A DNA stretch of 64,000 nt from Novosphingobium sp. SG919 (GCF_012932495.1 NZ_JABCNG010000003.1:186001-250000); one strand, 5' to 3'. Positions 47,649 through 57,566 are shown, counted from the stretch's first letter. A program made the numbers and translations. Notes: a model not told the origin generated them from the letters alone.

Positions 47649-48203
47649 ATGCGCATCGACCTTATCCCCACCGGGGACAATCCGCCCGAAAGCCTCAATG
47701 TCGTGATCGAAGTGCCGGTCGGCGGCGAACCGGTGAAGTACGAGTTCGACAAGGAATCCGGCGCCCTGTTCGTGGACCGCATCCTGCACACGCCGATGCG
47801 CTATCCGGCCAACTATGGCTTCGTCCCCCACACCCTGTCGCCCGATGGCGACCCGCTCGACGCGCTGGTCATTGCCCGCTCGCCGTTCATCCCCGGCTGC
47901 GTTGTCCGCGCCCGCCCGATCGCGGTGCTGAACCTGGAAGATGAACAGGGCGGCGATGAAAAGCTGGTCTGCGTGCCGGTCGATTCCACCTTCCCGTATT
48001 ACACCGAAGTGCTGGAAAAGGATCACTTGCCCGAAATCGTGCTCAAGCAGATCGAGCACTTCTTCACCCACTACAAGGACCTGGAAAAGGAAAAGTGGGT
48101 GCGCGTGGGCACCTGGGGCGGCGCCGACGACGCCCGCCGCATCACGGTGGAAGCGATCGAACGCTACAACGAAGCCAAGGCGGCCAAGCAAGCGGCGGAG
48201 TAA
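47649..48203 (+). CDS. ppa: Inorganic pyrophosphatase
   Basis: A 184-residue family I pyrophosphatase, which pulls biosynthetic reactions forward by hydrolysing PPi. The metal-binding core is DGDPLDALVIA, with RYPANYGFVPHTL, VEVPVGGEPVKYEFDKESGA-type opening (VIEVPVGGEPVKYEFDKES) and FFTHYKDLEKEKWVRVGTWG. ATG at 47649 gives MRIDLIPTGDNPPESLNVV. A strong terminator follows. Confidence 0.96.
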   Translation: MRIDLIPTGDNPPESLNVVIEVPVGGEPVKYEFDKESGALFVDRILHTPMRYPANYGFVPHTLSPDGDPLDALVIARSPFIPGCVVRARPIAVLNLEDEQGGDEKLVCVPVDSTFPYYTEVLEKDHLPEIVLKQIEHFFTHYKDLEKEKWVRVGTWGGADDARRITVEAIERYNEAKAAKQAAE

Positions 48204-48229
48204 TCCACCCTTTCGCCTGATGGCATAAA

Positions 48230-48265
48230 AAGGCCAGGGTCGGACATGCGACCCTGGCCTTTTTT
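48230..48265. terminator. Terminator after ppa
   Basis: AAGGCCAGGGTCG (48230-48242) pairs with CGACCCTGGCCTT (48249-48261) over 6 bases, followed by a T run to 48265; As before the stem allow minus-strand termination too. Confidence 0.85.
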
Positions 48266-48343
48266 GTATCCTTGGGGCCCTCCACCACCACTTCGCGGCG
48301 GTCCCCCTCCCCGCCTTCGGCAGGGAGGATCGAGGGAAAAGAT

Positions 48344-48364
48344 CCTCCCCATACAATGGGGAGG
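48344..48364 (-). terminator. Hairpin at the thrS 3' end
   Basis: CCTCCCCAT and ATGGGGAGG pair perfectly around ACA, nine bases after the thrS stop on the minus strand, followed by ATCTTTTCC. A second similar stem (CCTCCC...GGGAGG) lies at about 48306-48329. Both resemble dispersed CCTCCCC-type repeats; a related stem is at 61860-61883. Confidence 0.5.
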
Positions 48365-48372
48365 TGGCTCCC

Positions 48373-50364
48373 TTACCCCCGCAGATCCGGCGCCAGCGCA
48401 TCGGCCTTGATCAGCGCAATCGCCTCGGCCAGCGGCAGCACGGCTTGCGCCTGCTCGCCCAGGCGGCGGATCGCCACGGTGCCTTCCTCGGCCTCGCGCT
48501 TGCCCACCACCAAAAGGTACGGCACCTTTTGCAGTGAGTGTTCGCGCACCTTGTAGTTGATCTTCTCGTTGCGCAGGTCGCTTTCCACCCGGATGCCGGC
48601 GGCGCGCAGCGCCTCGGTCGCCTGGACGGCAAAGCCATCGGCGTCCGAAACGATGGTCGCCACCACGGCCTGGGTCGGGGCCAGCCAGGTCGGCAGCTTG
48701 CCGGCGAAATGCTCGATCAGGATGCCGATGAAGCGTTCATAGGAACCGAAGATCGCGCGGTGCAGCATGACCGGGCGATGGCGCTCACCATCCTCGGCGA
48801 TATAGCCGGCGTCAAGCCGCTCGGGCAGCACGCGGTCGGACTGGATCGTGCCCACCTGCCAGGTACGGCCGATGGCATCGGTCAGGTGCCATTCCAGCTT
48901 TGGCGCATAGAACGCGCCTTCGCCGGGCAGTTCTTCCCAGCCATATTCGGGCGTGGCAAGGCCGGCGGTGGCGACGGCATCGCGCAGTTCGGCCTCGGCC
49001 TGGTCCCACATCGCTTCGGTGCCAAAGCGCTTTTCCGGGCGCAGCGCCAGCTTGATCGAATAGGTAAAGCCGAAGTCCTTGTAGATGCGGTCGGCCAGTT
49101 CGCAGAACGCGCGCACTTCGTCCACGATCTGGTCTTCGCGGCAGAAGATATGCGCGTCATCCTGGGTGAACTGGCGCACGCGCATCAGCCCGTGCAGCGC
49201 GCCGTGCGGCTCGTTGCGGTGGCAACAGCCGTTTTCATAAAGGCGCAGCGGCAGCTCGCGATAGGATTTCAGGCCCTGGCGGAAGATCAGCACGTGCGCC
49301 GGGCAGTTCATCGGCTTGAGGGCCATCCAGTCGGCCTCGCCGCTGATCACCGGGCCGTCGTCCTCGGTGTTGGGCACTTCGTCGGGAATCACGAACATGT
49401 TTTCGCGATACTTGCCCCAGTGGCCCGATTGCTCCCACTGGCGCGCGTCCATCACCTGCGGGGTCTTGACCTCGCGATAGCCGGCGCCGTCGATCGCGCG
49501 GCGCATATAGGCTTCCAGCTCGCGCCAGATGCGATAGCCCTTGGGGTGCCAGAACACCGAACCATGCGCTTCCTGCTGCAGGTGGAACAGGTCCATCTCC
49601 GCGCCCAGCTTGCGATGGTCGCGCTTGGCCGCTTCCTCCAGGCGGTGGAGGTGTGCATCCAGCTGCTTCTTGTTGAGCCAGCCGGTGCCATAGATGCGGC
49701 TGAGCATCGCGTTCTTCTGGTCGCCGCGCCAATAGGCGCCCGACACGCGCGTGAGCTTGAAGGCATTGGGATCGAGCTTGCCGGTGGAGGCGAGGTGCGG
49801 CCCACGGCACATGTCGAGCCAGTCGCTGCCCGACCAATAGACCGTCAGTTCCTCGCTCTCGGGCAGTTCCGCGGCCCATTGCGCCTTGAACGTCTCGCCC
49901 TGCTCGCTCCAGCGGGCGATCAGGTCCGCGCGGCTCCACACTTCGCGGCGCAACGGCTTGTCGGCGGCGATGATCTTGCGCATCTCCGCCTCGATCGCCG
50001 GCAGGTCCTCCTCGGTGAACGGGCGGACGGGGGCGAAATCGTAATAGAAGCCATCGTCGGTGGCGGGGCCGAACGTGATCTGCGTGCCGGGGAACAGCGC
50101 CTGCACCGCCTCGGCCAAGACGTGGGCATAGTCGTGCCGCACCAGTTCCAGGGCGTCGGCCTCGTCGCGCGCGGTGACCAGCGCCAGTTGCGCGTCACCC
50201 TCGAACGGGCGGGTGATGTCGAACAGCTCGCCATTCACGCGCGCGCCGATCGCGGCCTTGGCGAGGCCCGGGCCGATCGCGGCGGCAATATCGGCCGGCG
50301 TGGTACCCGGCGCCACTTCGCGCAGCGAACCATCGGGCAGGGTGATCTTGAGCAGGTCTGACAT
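48373..50364 (-). CDS. thrS: Threonine--tRNA ligase
   Basis: A 663-residue class II synthetase. The domains run in order: TGS ([22 protein letters not shown]), the editing domain with [20 protein letters not shown] and its HxxxH-type zinc site, the catalytic core with [26 protein letters not shown] (zinc Cys) and [17 protein letters not shown], and the anticodon-binding domain from [22 protein letters not shown] at 50364 follows an AGAGATCC site. It is separated from the gene upstream by 240 bases, so it likely has its own promoter. Confidence 0.97.
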   Translation of the reverse strand: MSDLLKITLPDGSLREVAPGTTPADIAAAIGPGLAKAAIGARVNGELFDITRPFEGDAQLALVTARDEADALELVRHDYAHVLAEAVQALFPGTQITFGPATDDGFYYDFAPVRPFTEEDLPAIEAEMRKIIAADKPLRREVWSRADLIARWSEQGETFKAQWAAELPESEELTVYWSGSDWLDMCRGPHLASTGKLDPNAFKLTRVSGAYWRGDQKNAMLSRIYGTGWLNKKQLDAHLHRLEEAAKRDHRKLGAEMDLFHLQQEAHGSVFWHPKGYRIWRELEAYMRRAIDGAGYREVKTPQVMDARQWEQSGHWGKYRENMFVIPDEVPNTEDDGPVISGEADWMALKPMNCPAHVLIFRQGLKSYRELPLRLYENGCCHRNEPHGALHGLMRVRQFTQDDAHIFCREDQIVDEVRAFCELADRIYKDFGFTYSIKLALRPEKRFGTEAMWDQAEAELRDAVATAGLATPEYGWEELPGEGAFYAPKLEWHLTDAIGRTWQVGTIQSDRVLPERLDAGYIAEDGERHRPVMLHRAIFGSYERFIGILIEHFAGKLPTWLAPTQAVVATIVSDADGFAVQATEALRAAGIRVESDLRNEKINYKVREHSLQKVPYLLVVGKREAEEGTVAIRRLGEQAQAVLPLAEAIALIKADALAPDLRG

Positions 50365-50604
50365 CGGATCTCTCTTGCGGGATATGACGCGCGCCATGGC
50401 ACAAGTGCCGCGGCGCCGAAAGGGGCGGCATCTCGGGTTTGGCCGAAACCGGCAGAAACGATCCGGGAGGAAGATGCCATTCCGCCCGAACCGGGGCGGT
50501 GGCGTTGCGGTGGGGCCGATCAGGCGCCCGCGCGACCCCACCCCCGGCACACCGGGGTGGTGATAGTAGTCAGCGCGGCGGAACGGAGGTCCATGGGCAG
50601 CGCC
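50365..50604. other. 240-bp gap upstream of thrS
   Basis: Probably holds the thrS promoter. An imperfect hairpin (CACCCCGG with CCGGGGGTG on the minus strand, about 50533-50557) lacks a T run. A 29-codon plus-strand frame at 50474-50563 follows GGGAGGA closely but shows no recognizable protein features. No T-box-like structure was identified. Confidence 0.4.
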
Positions 50605-51894
50605 TTAGCGCAAGGGCGCCGTGCTGTCACGCCCGCGCAGCATGGTCACGATCAGCCAGGCCGCCGCGACGCACACGAACGGCATCGCCGGATAATGAAA
50701 GCGCGATTGCCCGGAAAAGACCATGGCAATAACGCTAGGATAGGCGGCAATGCCATAGGGCAGCAGCCACCAATCGATGAGGCCGAGGCCGGCGCTGCGC
50801 CGCGCGCGCAGCATCACAGGAAAGGCCGCGACGAACAGCGCCAGCAAGGCCCAATACCACGCCTGGTTGGCCACGCGCAGCGCCAGGAACGCGCGCGGCG
50901 CGGCCGCATAGGCCCACGACCCGGTTTCATAGGCCCATTGCCCTTCGCCATCGGGCCCCCACAGCCGCGCCAGCTTCATCGGCATCAGCTTGAGGAAGGG
51001 AGCCGGGTGCGCCTTGATCCAGTCCATGCCCAGCCTGCCGGCCTCCCGGTCATAGGCCAGTTCGTTCAGGTCGGTGCGTGCATCGAGCGCCTTGACCACC
51101 GGATCGTCGGGCGTGAAGCCGCCGCGCGCGCTGTCGTTGTTGCCGGTCAGCAAGGTGATGCCACCGTTGGTGGAAACCAGCACCCAGGCGCCCAGTTCGC
51201 GATGGTTGCGCAGGGTCCACGGGGCAATCACCAGCAGGGCGGCCGCGCCCATGACCAGGCCTTGCCCCACGATGCCCGGCAGGCGCGGCCAGGGCGCGGG
51301 CTGTCGCAGCCAGGCAATCGTCAGCAGCAGCGGCGCCAGGATCAGGCTCTGCGCCTTGACCAGCGTGGCCAGGCCCAGCACCAGCCCGGCCAGCACTGTC
51401 CAGCCCCAGCCCTGCCGCGCCACCACGATCCAGCACAGCGCCAGCAGCAGCGTGGTATAGAACACCTCGGTCAGCGCCAGCGGCACATAGAGCACGGCAT
51501 TGGGATAGACCGCCCAGAGCAGCAGCGCGAGGCGGCCCGCCGCTTCATGGCCGGCCAGGCGCCGCCCAAGATCGAGCGTAAGCCAGCCAGCCAGCGCCGA
51601 CAAAGCGAGGTTGCACAGGCCCACCACCCAGATCGAAGGGCCGGTCAGGCGAAACACCAGGCTCAGCGCCAGCGGCCAGCCCGGCGGCCAATAGGCCGTC
51701 GGTGCGCCATGATCGCCCAGGTAACCCCGGCCATCGGCCAGCATCGCCGCGCGCGAGAAATACCAGGCGGCGTCGGAACTCGGCTCGACCGCCGCCAGAA
51801 TCGCCAGCGCGCGCAGGCCCAGCGCGACGGCGAACAGCACGATCACGGTGCGGCGCCCTTCCGCCAGCCAAGCCCAAGCCCGATGAAACCCCAT
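50605..51894 (-). CDS. Membrane glycosyltransferase of the GT39/ArnT-like type
   Basis: A 429-residue protein with about 10 hydrophobic helices. After helix 1 the periplasmic loop has EPSSDAAWYFSRAAMLADGRGYLGD, and TAYWPPGWPLALSLVFRLTG follows, both typical of lipid-linked-sugar-dependent transferases (PMT_2 fold). LALLLWAVYPNAVLYVPLALTEVFYTTLLLAL is also typical. The substrate may be lipid A, glycan or protein; no other glycan genes flank it. Single gene, with 108 bases before the CDF transporter stop. Confidence 0.82.
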   Translation of the reverse strand: MGFHRAWAWLAEGRRTVIVLFAVALGLRALAILAAVEPSSDAAWYFSRAAMLADGRGYLGDHGAPTAYWPPGWPLALSLVFRLTGPSIWVVGLCNLALSALAGWLTLDLGRRLAGHEAAGRLALLLWAVYPNAVLYVPLALTEVFYTTLLLALCWIVVARQGWGWTVLAGLVLGLATLVKAQSLILAPLLLTIAWLRQPAPWPRLPGIVGQGLVMGAAALLVIAPWTLRNHRELGAWVLVSTNGGITLLTGNNDSARGGFTPDDPVVKALDARTDLNELAYDREAGRLGMDWIKAHPAPFLKLMPMKLARLWGPDGEGQWAYETGSWAYAAAPRAFLALRVANQAWYWALLALFVAAFPVMLRARRSAGLGLIDWWLLPYGIAAYPSVIAMVFSGQSRFHYPAMPFVCVAAAWLIVTMLRGRDSTAPLR

Positions 51895-52001
51895 GGCCCC
51901 GACCTACAACGCCAGCGTTAAAAAAGCCCCATCGTCTTCAGAGCAGGAGGAGGAGGAGAGGGAGAAAATCACACAACATCCGTTCGCCCCGAGCGCCGGC
52001 C

Positions 52002-52973
52002 CTATCCCTCGCCTGGCCCGCCCTGCACCGCCAGCGCCGGGCTTTCGCCATTGGGGCCGGGCGCCAGCAGGTCGGTGGCGCCCAGGCCGGCTTCGTCGAC
52101 GTGGCCTTCGGGATCGGGATGGATCAGCACTTCCAGCCCGGGAAACTCGGCCATCAGCTTTTCCTCGATCTCGTCCATCACGCGGTGGGCCTGGGCCACG
52201 GTCATCTTGCCGTCCACCCACACGTGGAATTGCACGAAATCGCGGTTGCCGCTGGTGCGCGTGCGCAAGTCGTGCAGGCCTTTCAGCTCGGGATGCTGGG
52301 CCACCACTTCCAGGAACCGCTCGCGCTTTTCGATCGGCCATTCGTGGTCCATCAACTGGTCCACCGCTTCCTGCGAGGCACCCCAGGCGCCCCAGGCCAG
52401 CCACAGCGCGATGCCAAAGGCAAAGACCGCGTCGGTGCCGGGCAGGTTCAAGGTCCGCTCGATCACCAGCGCGGCGATCACCGCCGCGTTGAGCAGCAAG
52501 TCAGACTTGTAGTGCACGTTGTCGGTGCTGATCGCCAGGCTGCCGGTGCGGGCGATCACCATGCGCTGGTAGGCGAGCAGCGCGAGCGTTGCCCCCATCG
52601 CCACGGCCGAAACCACGATACCCGATTCGGCCTCGATCGCCGGGGCGCCGGCCAGGAACTGGGTAATCGCGCGCCAGGCCAGGCCCAGCGCGGAAAACGA
52701 GATCAGGATCACCTGGAACATGGCCGCCAGCGCCTCGGCCTTGCCATGGCCGAAACGGTGGTTGTGATCGTCGGGAATGGCCGCGATCCACACGCCCAGC
52801 AGCGTCGCCAGGCTGGCCACCAGATCGAGCGCGGTGTCCGCCAGGCTGCCCAGCATCGCCAGCGAGCCGGACTGGACCACGGCCCAGCCTTTTAGGCCCA
52901 GCAGCAGGAGCGCCACCGCGCTGCTGGCCATGGCGGCGCGGCGATTGAGGTCTGCGTGCGAGGTCTGGGTCAT
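52002..52973 (-). CDS. Cation diffusion facilitator family metal exporter
   Basis: A 323-residue CDF protein (FieF/YiiP-like). Six helices are seen. Metal-site residues are visible in SLADTALDLVASLATLLGV (Asp pair on helix 2), DHNHRFGHGKAEALAAMF and VHYKSDLLLNAAVIAAL (helix 5 Asp). The cytoplasmic C-terminal domain is present (LKGLHDLRTRTSGNRDFVQFHVWVDG). It exports Zn2+, Fe2+ or similar ions using proton influx. It lies 9 bases below pdxH on the same strand, so the two are probably cotranscribed. Confidence 0.92.
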   Translation of the reverse strand: MTQTSHADLNRRAAMASSAVALLLLGLKGWAVVQSGSLAMLGSLADTALDLVASLATLLGVWIAAIPDDHNHRFGHGKAEALAAMFQVILISFSALGLAWRAITQFLAGAPAIEAESGIVVSAVAMGATLALLAYQRMVIARTGSLAISTDNVHYKSDLLLNAAVIAALVIERTLNLPGTDAVFAFGIALWLAWGAWGASQEAVDQLMDHEWPIEKRERFLEVVAQHPELKGLHDLRTRTSGNRDFVQFHVWVDGKMTVAQAHRVMDEIEEKLMAEFPGLEVLIHPDPEGHVDEAGLGATDLLAPGPNGESPALAVQGGPGEG

Positions 52974-52982
52974 CCCGCCCCT

Positions 52983-53654
52983 TTACGGATAAAGCAGGGT
53001 GCTGGTCCAGCCGCCTTGCCCATCCGCCACGAAACGGCGGCGTTCGTGCAGGCGATAGTCGCGATCCTGCCAGAATTCGATGGCGCGGGGCACCACGCGA
53101 TAGCCCGACCAGTGCGCCGGGCGCGGCACGTTACCGTCAGGAAACTGCGCGCGCAGGGCCGCCACGCGATCGAGATAGACCTGGCGCGAGGGCAGCACGC
53201 GCGACTGGTCCGACGCGGCCGAACCCAGCCGCGATTCGGGATGGCGGCTGGCGAAATAGGCATCGGCCGCTTCCGGCGTCACTTCCACCACCGGCCCTTC
53301 GATGCGGACCTGGCGGCGCAGGCTTTTCCAGTGAAACAGCAGGGCCACTTGCGGGTTGGCGGCCAGTTCACCGCCCTTGCGGCTTTCGAAATTGGTGTAG
53401 AACACAAAGCCGCCGGCGTGATCGAAGCTGGGCCCGAGATCGGCGCCGTGGCCCTTGAGCAGCACCATGCGCAGCGAAGGCGCGCCTTCGGGCGTGGCGG
53501 TGGCCAGCGCCATGGCATTGGGATCGTTGGGCTCGCTCGCCTGGGCCTGGGCGAACCAGTCCTCGAAGATGGCAAAGGGATCGCCGTGGGGAATCGCGTC
53601 CTGGCTCTGTTCGGTCACGGGAAAATGTCCTGTTGGCAGCATGGTGGCGGGCAT
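52983..53654 (-). CDS. pdxH: Pyridoxamine 5'-phosphate oxidase
   Basis: A 223-residue FMN enzyme forming pyridoxal phosphate. FMN and substrate segments are visible: PSLRMVLLKGHGADLG, GGFVFYTNFESRKGGELAANP, ALLFHWKSLRRQVRIEG, FASRHPESRLGSAASDQS and the C-terminal EFWQDRDYRLHERRRF. ATG at 53654, eight bases after AAGG, was chosen over ATG at 53642. PLP is the cofactor for SufS in this window. Confidence 0.95.
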   Translation of the reverse strand: MPATMLPTGHFPVTEQSQDAIPHGDPFAIFEDWFAQAQASEPNDPNAMALATATPEGAPSLRMVLLKGHGADLGPSFDHAGGFVFYTNFESRKGGELAANPQVALLFHWKSLRRQVRIEGPVVEVTPEAADAYFASRHPESRLGSAASDQSRVLPSRQVYLDRVAALRAQFPDGNVPRPAHWSGYRVVPRAIEFWQDRDYRLHERRRFVADGQGGWTSTLLYP

Positions 53655-53770
53655 GATGGACGCCTTGCATCCATTCCCGCGATGATATGGGTCAAGGCGC
53701 TCTATCGCGGGCGCAACGATGTTGAAAGCGAGCCTTGCGGGCAAGGCGCCCTGTCCCTAGCTAGAGAGCC

Positions 53771-54709
53771 ATGGCAGCAGACCCTTATTCCATTCTCGGC
53801 GTGGCGCGCAGTGCGAGCGAAAAGGACGTGAAATCGGCCTATCGCAAGCTCGCCAAGGAACTGCATCCCGATCACAACAAGGACAATCCCAAGGCGGCCG
53901 AGCGCTTTGCCGAAGTGACTCGCGCCTATGATCTGCTGTCCGACAAGGACAAGCGCGCCAAGTTCGACCGCGGCGAGATCGATGCCGACGGCAACCCGAC
54001 GATGCCATTCGGGGGCGGTGGTTTCGGCGGCGGCGGCTTTCGCGGTGGCCAGGGCGGCTTTCGCCACGATGGCGGCTTCGAAAGCGGTGACGGGCCTGAC
54101 CTGTCGGACCTGTTCGAAGGCCTGTTCGGCGGGCGCGGCGGCATGGGTGGAATGGGCGGAATGGGTGGCGGGCGCCGTCCCCCACCGCCCAAGGGCGCCA
54201 ATGTCAGCTATCGCCTGCAAGTGCCCTTCGTGGAGGCGGCCACCCGCGCCGCGCAGCGCGTCACGCTGTCTTCGGGCAGCACGATCGAACTCAAGCTGCC
54301 GCCGGGTGTCGAATCCGGGCAGCAGATGCGCCTGGCTGGCAAGGGCGAACCGGGCCCCGGCGGGCCGGGCGATGCGCTGATCACGATCGAGATCGCCCCG
54401 CATCCCTTCTTCGTGCGCGATGGGGACAATATTCGCCTGGACCTGCCGATCACCCTGGAAGAAGCGGTCAATGGCGCCAAGGTGAAAGTGCCCACTGCCG
54501 ATGGCGCGGTCATGCTCACGGTGGCGCCGGGCAGCAGCAGCGGGCGCACCCTGCGCCTCAAGGGCAAGGGCTTTTCCCGCAAGGATGGCGAACGTGGCGA
54601 CCAGCTGGTGACGCTGCAGATCGACCTTCCGGCCGACGACGCCGATCTCAAGGCGCGCCTTGCCGGTTGGCACGACGGGCGCAATCCGCGCGCGCGCCTT
54701 GGTGCCTGA
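53771..54709 (+). CDS. CbpA-type DnaJ co-chaperone
   Basis: A 312-residue J-domain protein. The J domain (about 4-70) has SILGVARSASEKDVKSAYRKLA and the HPD motif in LHPDHNKDNPKA. A Gly/Phe-rich and Gly/Met-rich linker follows (GGGGFGGGGFRGGQGGF, GMGGMGGMGG), then the DnaJ C-terminal substrate domains. The Cys-rich zinc-finger repeats of DnaJ are missing, so it is CbpA/DjlA-like class B and should stimulate DnaK. Divergent from pdxH. Confidence 0.92.
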   Translation: MAADPYSILGVARSASEKDVKSAYRKLAKELHPDHNKDNPKAAERFAEVTRAYDLLSDKDKRAKFDRGEIDADGNPTMPFGGGGFGGGGFRGGQGGFRHDGGFESGDGPDLSDLFEGLFGGRGGMGGMGGMGGGRRPPPPKGANVSYRLQVPFVEAATRAAQRVTLSSGSTIELKLPPGVESGQQMRLAGKGEPGPGGPGDALITIEIAPHPFFVRDGDNIRLDLPITLEEAVNGAKVKVPTADGAVMLTVAPGSSSGRTLRLKGKGFSRKDGERGDQLVTLQIDLPADDADLKARLAGWHDGRNPRARLGA

Positions 54710-54790
54710 ACCGGCTGAAACCATCCTTGTGGCACCCGCGGGTTGCGCCCGGCCGGGAGCCGACCGGCCTTCCGTGCATTGCCACAAGTG

Positions 54791-55876
54791 ATGGACAATC
54801 AATTCGATCCTGCCGGCGCCGATCCCGCCAACATCGACCCTGATCGCGCCGATCACGTGCCGGGGGTTCCCGACGGGGCCAAGGCGCTGGTGCCCGATCT
54901 TTCGCCAGAGGCGCGCCGCCGCGCCGCGCTGCACCGCCGCTTGCGTGCCGAATGGGACGAAGCGCGCGAGGAATTGCGCCCCGGCACCCGCATCCATGAA
55001 ACGCTCAAACGCATCTGGACCGGCGTCATCAACGACGGTTTCATCCACGCCGGCAACTTTGCCTATATGGTGCTGATCGCGCTGTTCCCCTTTTTCATCA
55101 CCGGGGCCGCGCTGTTTTCGCTGATCGGAGAAGCCAGCCAGCGCACCGCCGCGATCAACACCGTGCTCATGGCCCTGCCCCCGGTGGTGGCCACCACGAT
55201 CGAGCCGGTGGCCCGCGCCGCGGTGGAAGCGCGCACCGGCCACCTGCTGTGGATCGGCGGCCTTGTCGGGCTGTGGACGGTGAGCAGCCTGGTCGAAACC
55301 ATCCGCGATATCCTGCGCCGCGCCTATGGCACGAACTGGGAGCACGCGTTCTGGCGCTATCGCCTGATGTCGACGGGTCTGATCATCGCCTCGGTCGTGC
55401 TGATTCTCGTTTCCATCCTGGCGCAAGTGGCGATCGGGGCAGCGCAGGAAGTGATCGCGGCCTGGCTGCCGCAGTTCGGCGCCTGGATCGATGGCCTGGC
55501 GGCGGGGCGTTTCCTGCCCACGCTGGTGCTGTTCGGCGCGCTGTGGCTGCTGTTTCTCTCGCTCACGCCCAGCGCCTATCGGTCGAATCGCTATCCCAAA
55601 TGGCCGGGCGCGCTGTTCGTTTCGCTGTGGTGGCTGGGGGTGAGCATCCTGTTGCCCAAACTCCTCGCTTCGGTTTTCTCGTATGATCTGACCTACGGCA
55701 GCCTGGCCGGGGTGATGATCGCCCTTTTCTTTTTCTGGCTGGTCGGCATAGGGATGGTAATAGGTGCCGAACTCAATGCCGCGCTCGCCGAAACTCCGGA
55801 GGAGCGCGACATGCTGGGCCAGGCAGATGATCGCGCGCGGGCCATTCGCCAGGCCGGCGCGCCCGAACCAGAATGA
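54791..55876 (+). CDS. YihY/BrkB family inner-membrane protein
   Basis: A 361-residue protein. An acidic N-terminal ~90 residues are followed by a six-helix YihY/virulence factor BrkB core: GFIHAGNFAYMVLIALFPFFITGAALFSL, TGHLLWIGGLVGLWTVSSLVETIRDILRRAYG and YGSLAGVMIALFFFWLVGIGMVIGAELNAAL. The family was once called RNase BN in error; its function is unknown. ATG at 54791 gives MDNQFDPAGADP. It sits 81 bases after the DnaJ-like gene. Confidence 0.9.
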   Translation: MDNQFDPAGADPANIDPDRADHVPGVPDGAKALVPDLSPEARRRAALHRRLRAEWDEAREELRPGTRIHETLKRIWTGVINDGFIHAGNFAYMVLIALFPFFITGAALFSLIGEASQRTAAINTVLMALPPVVATTIEPVARAAVEARTGHLLWIGGLVGLWTVSSLVETIRDILRRAYGTNWEHAFWRYRLMSTGLIIASVVLILVSILAQVAIGAAQEVIAAWLPQFGAWIDGLAAGRFLPTLVLFGALWLLFLSLTPSAYRSNRYPKWPGALFVSLWWLGVSILLPKLLASVFSYDLTYGSLAGVMIALFFFWLVGIGMVIGAELNAALAETPEERDMLGQADDRARAIRQAGAPEPE

Positions 55877-55941
55877 CATGCCCGTTGGCCGCGCCTCTTT
55901 GAGGGGCACGCGCACACCGGGGCAGGAGCGTACGAGGGCGC

Positions 55942-56745
55942 ATGACCGGATTGATGAAGGGAAAGCGCGGCCTGATCATGGGCCTCGCCAATGACAAGTC
56001 GCTAGCCTGGGGCATAGCCCGGCAGTTGCACGAACAGGGGGCAGAGCTGGCCTTCTCCTATCAGGGAGAGGCGCTGGCCAAGCGCGTGCGCCCGCTGGCC
56101 GCAAGCCTCGACAGCGATTTCCTGATCGAATGCGACGTGGCCGACATGGACGCGCTCGATGTCGCGTTCGAAACGCTCAAGGCGCGGTGGGAAACGATCG
56201 ACTTCGTCGTCCACGCCATCGGCTATTCCGACAAGAACCAGTTGCGCGGGCGGTTCTACGATACCACGCTCGACAACTTCCTGATGACCATGAACATCTC
56301 GGCCTACAGCCTGGTCGCCGTGACCAAGCGCGCCATGCCGATGATGCCCCATGGCGGATCGATCCTGACGCTGACCTATTATGGCGCGGAAAAGGTCGTG
56401 CCGCATTACAACGTGATGGGCGTGGCAAAGGCGGCCCTGGAAGCCAGCGTGCGCTACCTCGCCAACGATTGCGGCCCGCAAGGGGTGCGCGTCAATGCCA
56501 TCTCGGCCGGCCCGATCAAGACCCTGGCCGCCAGCGGCATCGGCGATTTCCGCTACATCCTCAAGTGGAACGAGCTGAACGCGCCGCTCCGCCGCAATTC
56601 CACGATCGAGGACGTAGGCGGCTCCGGCCTCTATTTCCTGTCCGACCTGTCCGCCGGCGTCACCGGCGAAGTGCACCATGTCGACGCAGGCTATCACCTG
56701 GTCGGCATGAAACAGGAAGACGCACCGGATATTGCGCTGAGCTGA
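55942..56745 (+). CDS. fabI: Enoyl-[acyl-carrier-protein] reductase (NADH)
   Basis: A 267-residue short-chain dehydrogenase that completes each fatty acid elongation cycle. The FabI-type nucleotide motif is GLANDKSLAWGIARQL. The active-site pair Tyr156 and Lys163 (HYNVMGVAKAALEASVRYLA) has the FabI YX6K spacing, with the earlier Tyr in LTLTYYGAEK. INAISAGPIKTLAASGI is the substrate loop. This is the enzyme class inhibited by triclosan. 65 bases after the BrkB-family gene, followed by a terminator. Confidence 0.96.
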   Translation: MTGLMKGKRGLIMGLANDKSLAWGIARQLHEQGAELAFSYQGEALAKRVRPLAASLDSDFLIECDVADMDALDVAFETLKARWETIDFVVHAIGYSDKNQLRGRFYDTTLDNFLMTMNISAYSLVAVTKRAMPMMPHGGSILTLTYYGAEKVVPHYNVMGVAKAALEASVRYLANDCGPQGVRVNAISAGPIKTLAASGIGDFRYILKWNELNAPLRRNSTIEDVGGSGLYFLSDLSAGVTGEVHHVDAGYHLVGMKQEDAPDIALS

Positions 56746-56760
56746 TCGGCCTCAAGGTCG

Positions 56761-56797
56761 AAAGGCCACCCCGGGTTCGCCCCGAGGTGGCCTTTTT
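56761..56797. terminator. Terminator between fabI and the convergent hypothetical gene
   Basis: AAAGGCCACC pairs with GGTGGCCTTT, with an internal CCGGG/CCCG pairing around TTCG, then a T5 run on the plus strand and a T3 run on the minus strand. Confidence 0.8.
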
Positions 56798-56804
56798 CTA
56801 TGGG

Positions 56805-57446
56805 TCAGTTCGATGCAGGCGGCGCGGCGGGGGTCGGCGCCGGCGTCGTCTCGCCGTCGCGCTCGCGCGCCAGGCGGGCGTCGTATTCCTTTTCCAGCTG
56901 TTCCACGCGCGATTGTTCGGCGGCCGCGTCCTTGTCGATGGTGGAAAGGCGGCGTTCGCGCTCTTCCTGGATCAACTTGCCGAACTGCACGTCGCTGCCC
57001 TGCTTCTTTTCGGCATAGGCCTGGTTGATCAGGCGCATGGTGCAGCCCGAAGCCCCGCCCGAGCCGACCGGCGAGCACGAGTTGATCCCGGCCGCACCCA
57101 CGGTTTCATAGGCTTTCACCCGGTCGGTCCAGGTCTGGTTCTTGGGATCGTTGGGATTGTCGCGCAGCGGCGTGGGGATGCGATAGCGTTCCGCTTCGTC
57201 CTTGCGCGCGCAGACGGTGATCTGCTCGGCCGTGGAAACCGGGCAGGGATCATCGCCATAGATGATCAGCTGGTTGACCTTTTCATCGCCCTGCACCGGC
57301 CCTTCTTCCACCGGCTGGGTGGCGGGGCCGCGCGTGGCGCCCTGCGCGGCCAAAGCCGGCGTTGCCCCCATGAGCAGCCCGCCCAGCAGCAGGGCCGGAA
57401 CCCCAAGGCGCACCGTCAGGCGCGAAGATGTGGCAGCAAGGCGCAT
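56805..57446 (-). CDS. Secreted hypothetical protein with C-terminal coiled coil
   Basis: A 213-residue protein with a signal peptide (VRLGVPALLLGGLLMGATPALA). The middle has VNQLIIYGDDPCPVSTAEQITVCARKDEAERYRIPTPLR, in pieces IIYGDDPCPVST and TVCARKDEAERYRIP, with paired cysteines; a second Cys pair is in INSCSPVGSGGASGCTMRL. Residues about 165-200 (EERERRLSTIDKDAAAEQSR) form a charged helix or coiled coil, and the tail is Pro/Ala rich. Similar proteins occur in many sphingomonads, with no known function. Probably a periplasmic disulfide-bonded protein. Confidence 0.78.
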   Translation of the reverse strand: MRLAATSSRLTVRLGVPALLLGGLLMGATPALAAQGATRGPATQPVEEGPVQGDEKVNQLIIYGDDPCPVSTAEQITVCARKDEAERYRIPTPLRDNPNDPKNQTWTDRVKAYETVGAAGINSCSPVGSGGASGCTMRLINQAYAEKKQGSDVQFGKLIQEERERRLSTIDKDAAAEQSRVEQLEKEYDARLARERDGETTPAPTPAAPPASN

Positions 57447-57566
57447 TGTCGGTTCGTCTCCAGCGGGTGAGGCGATCGCAGGCCGCCCCCGGTTCACCCC
57501 ACCATAAGGCGGCGGGGCGGTGAATGATAGATGAAGGGGCAACGCACGAAGCGGGCTTTCGTCATC

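Noticed and set aside
50474..50563. A 29-codon plus-strand frame after a strong GGGAGGA sequence
   Set aside because: The ribosome site is only a few bases from the ATG, the product is Arg/Pro/Gly-rich as any GC-rich frame would be, and it lies antisense in the thrS promoter region. Conservation would be needed.
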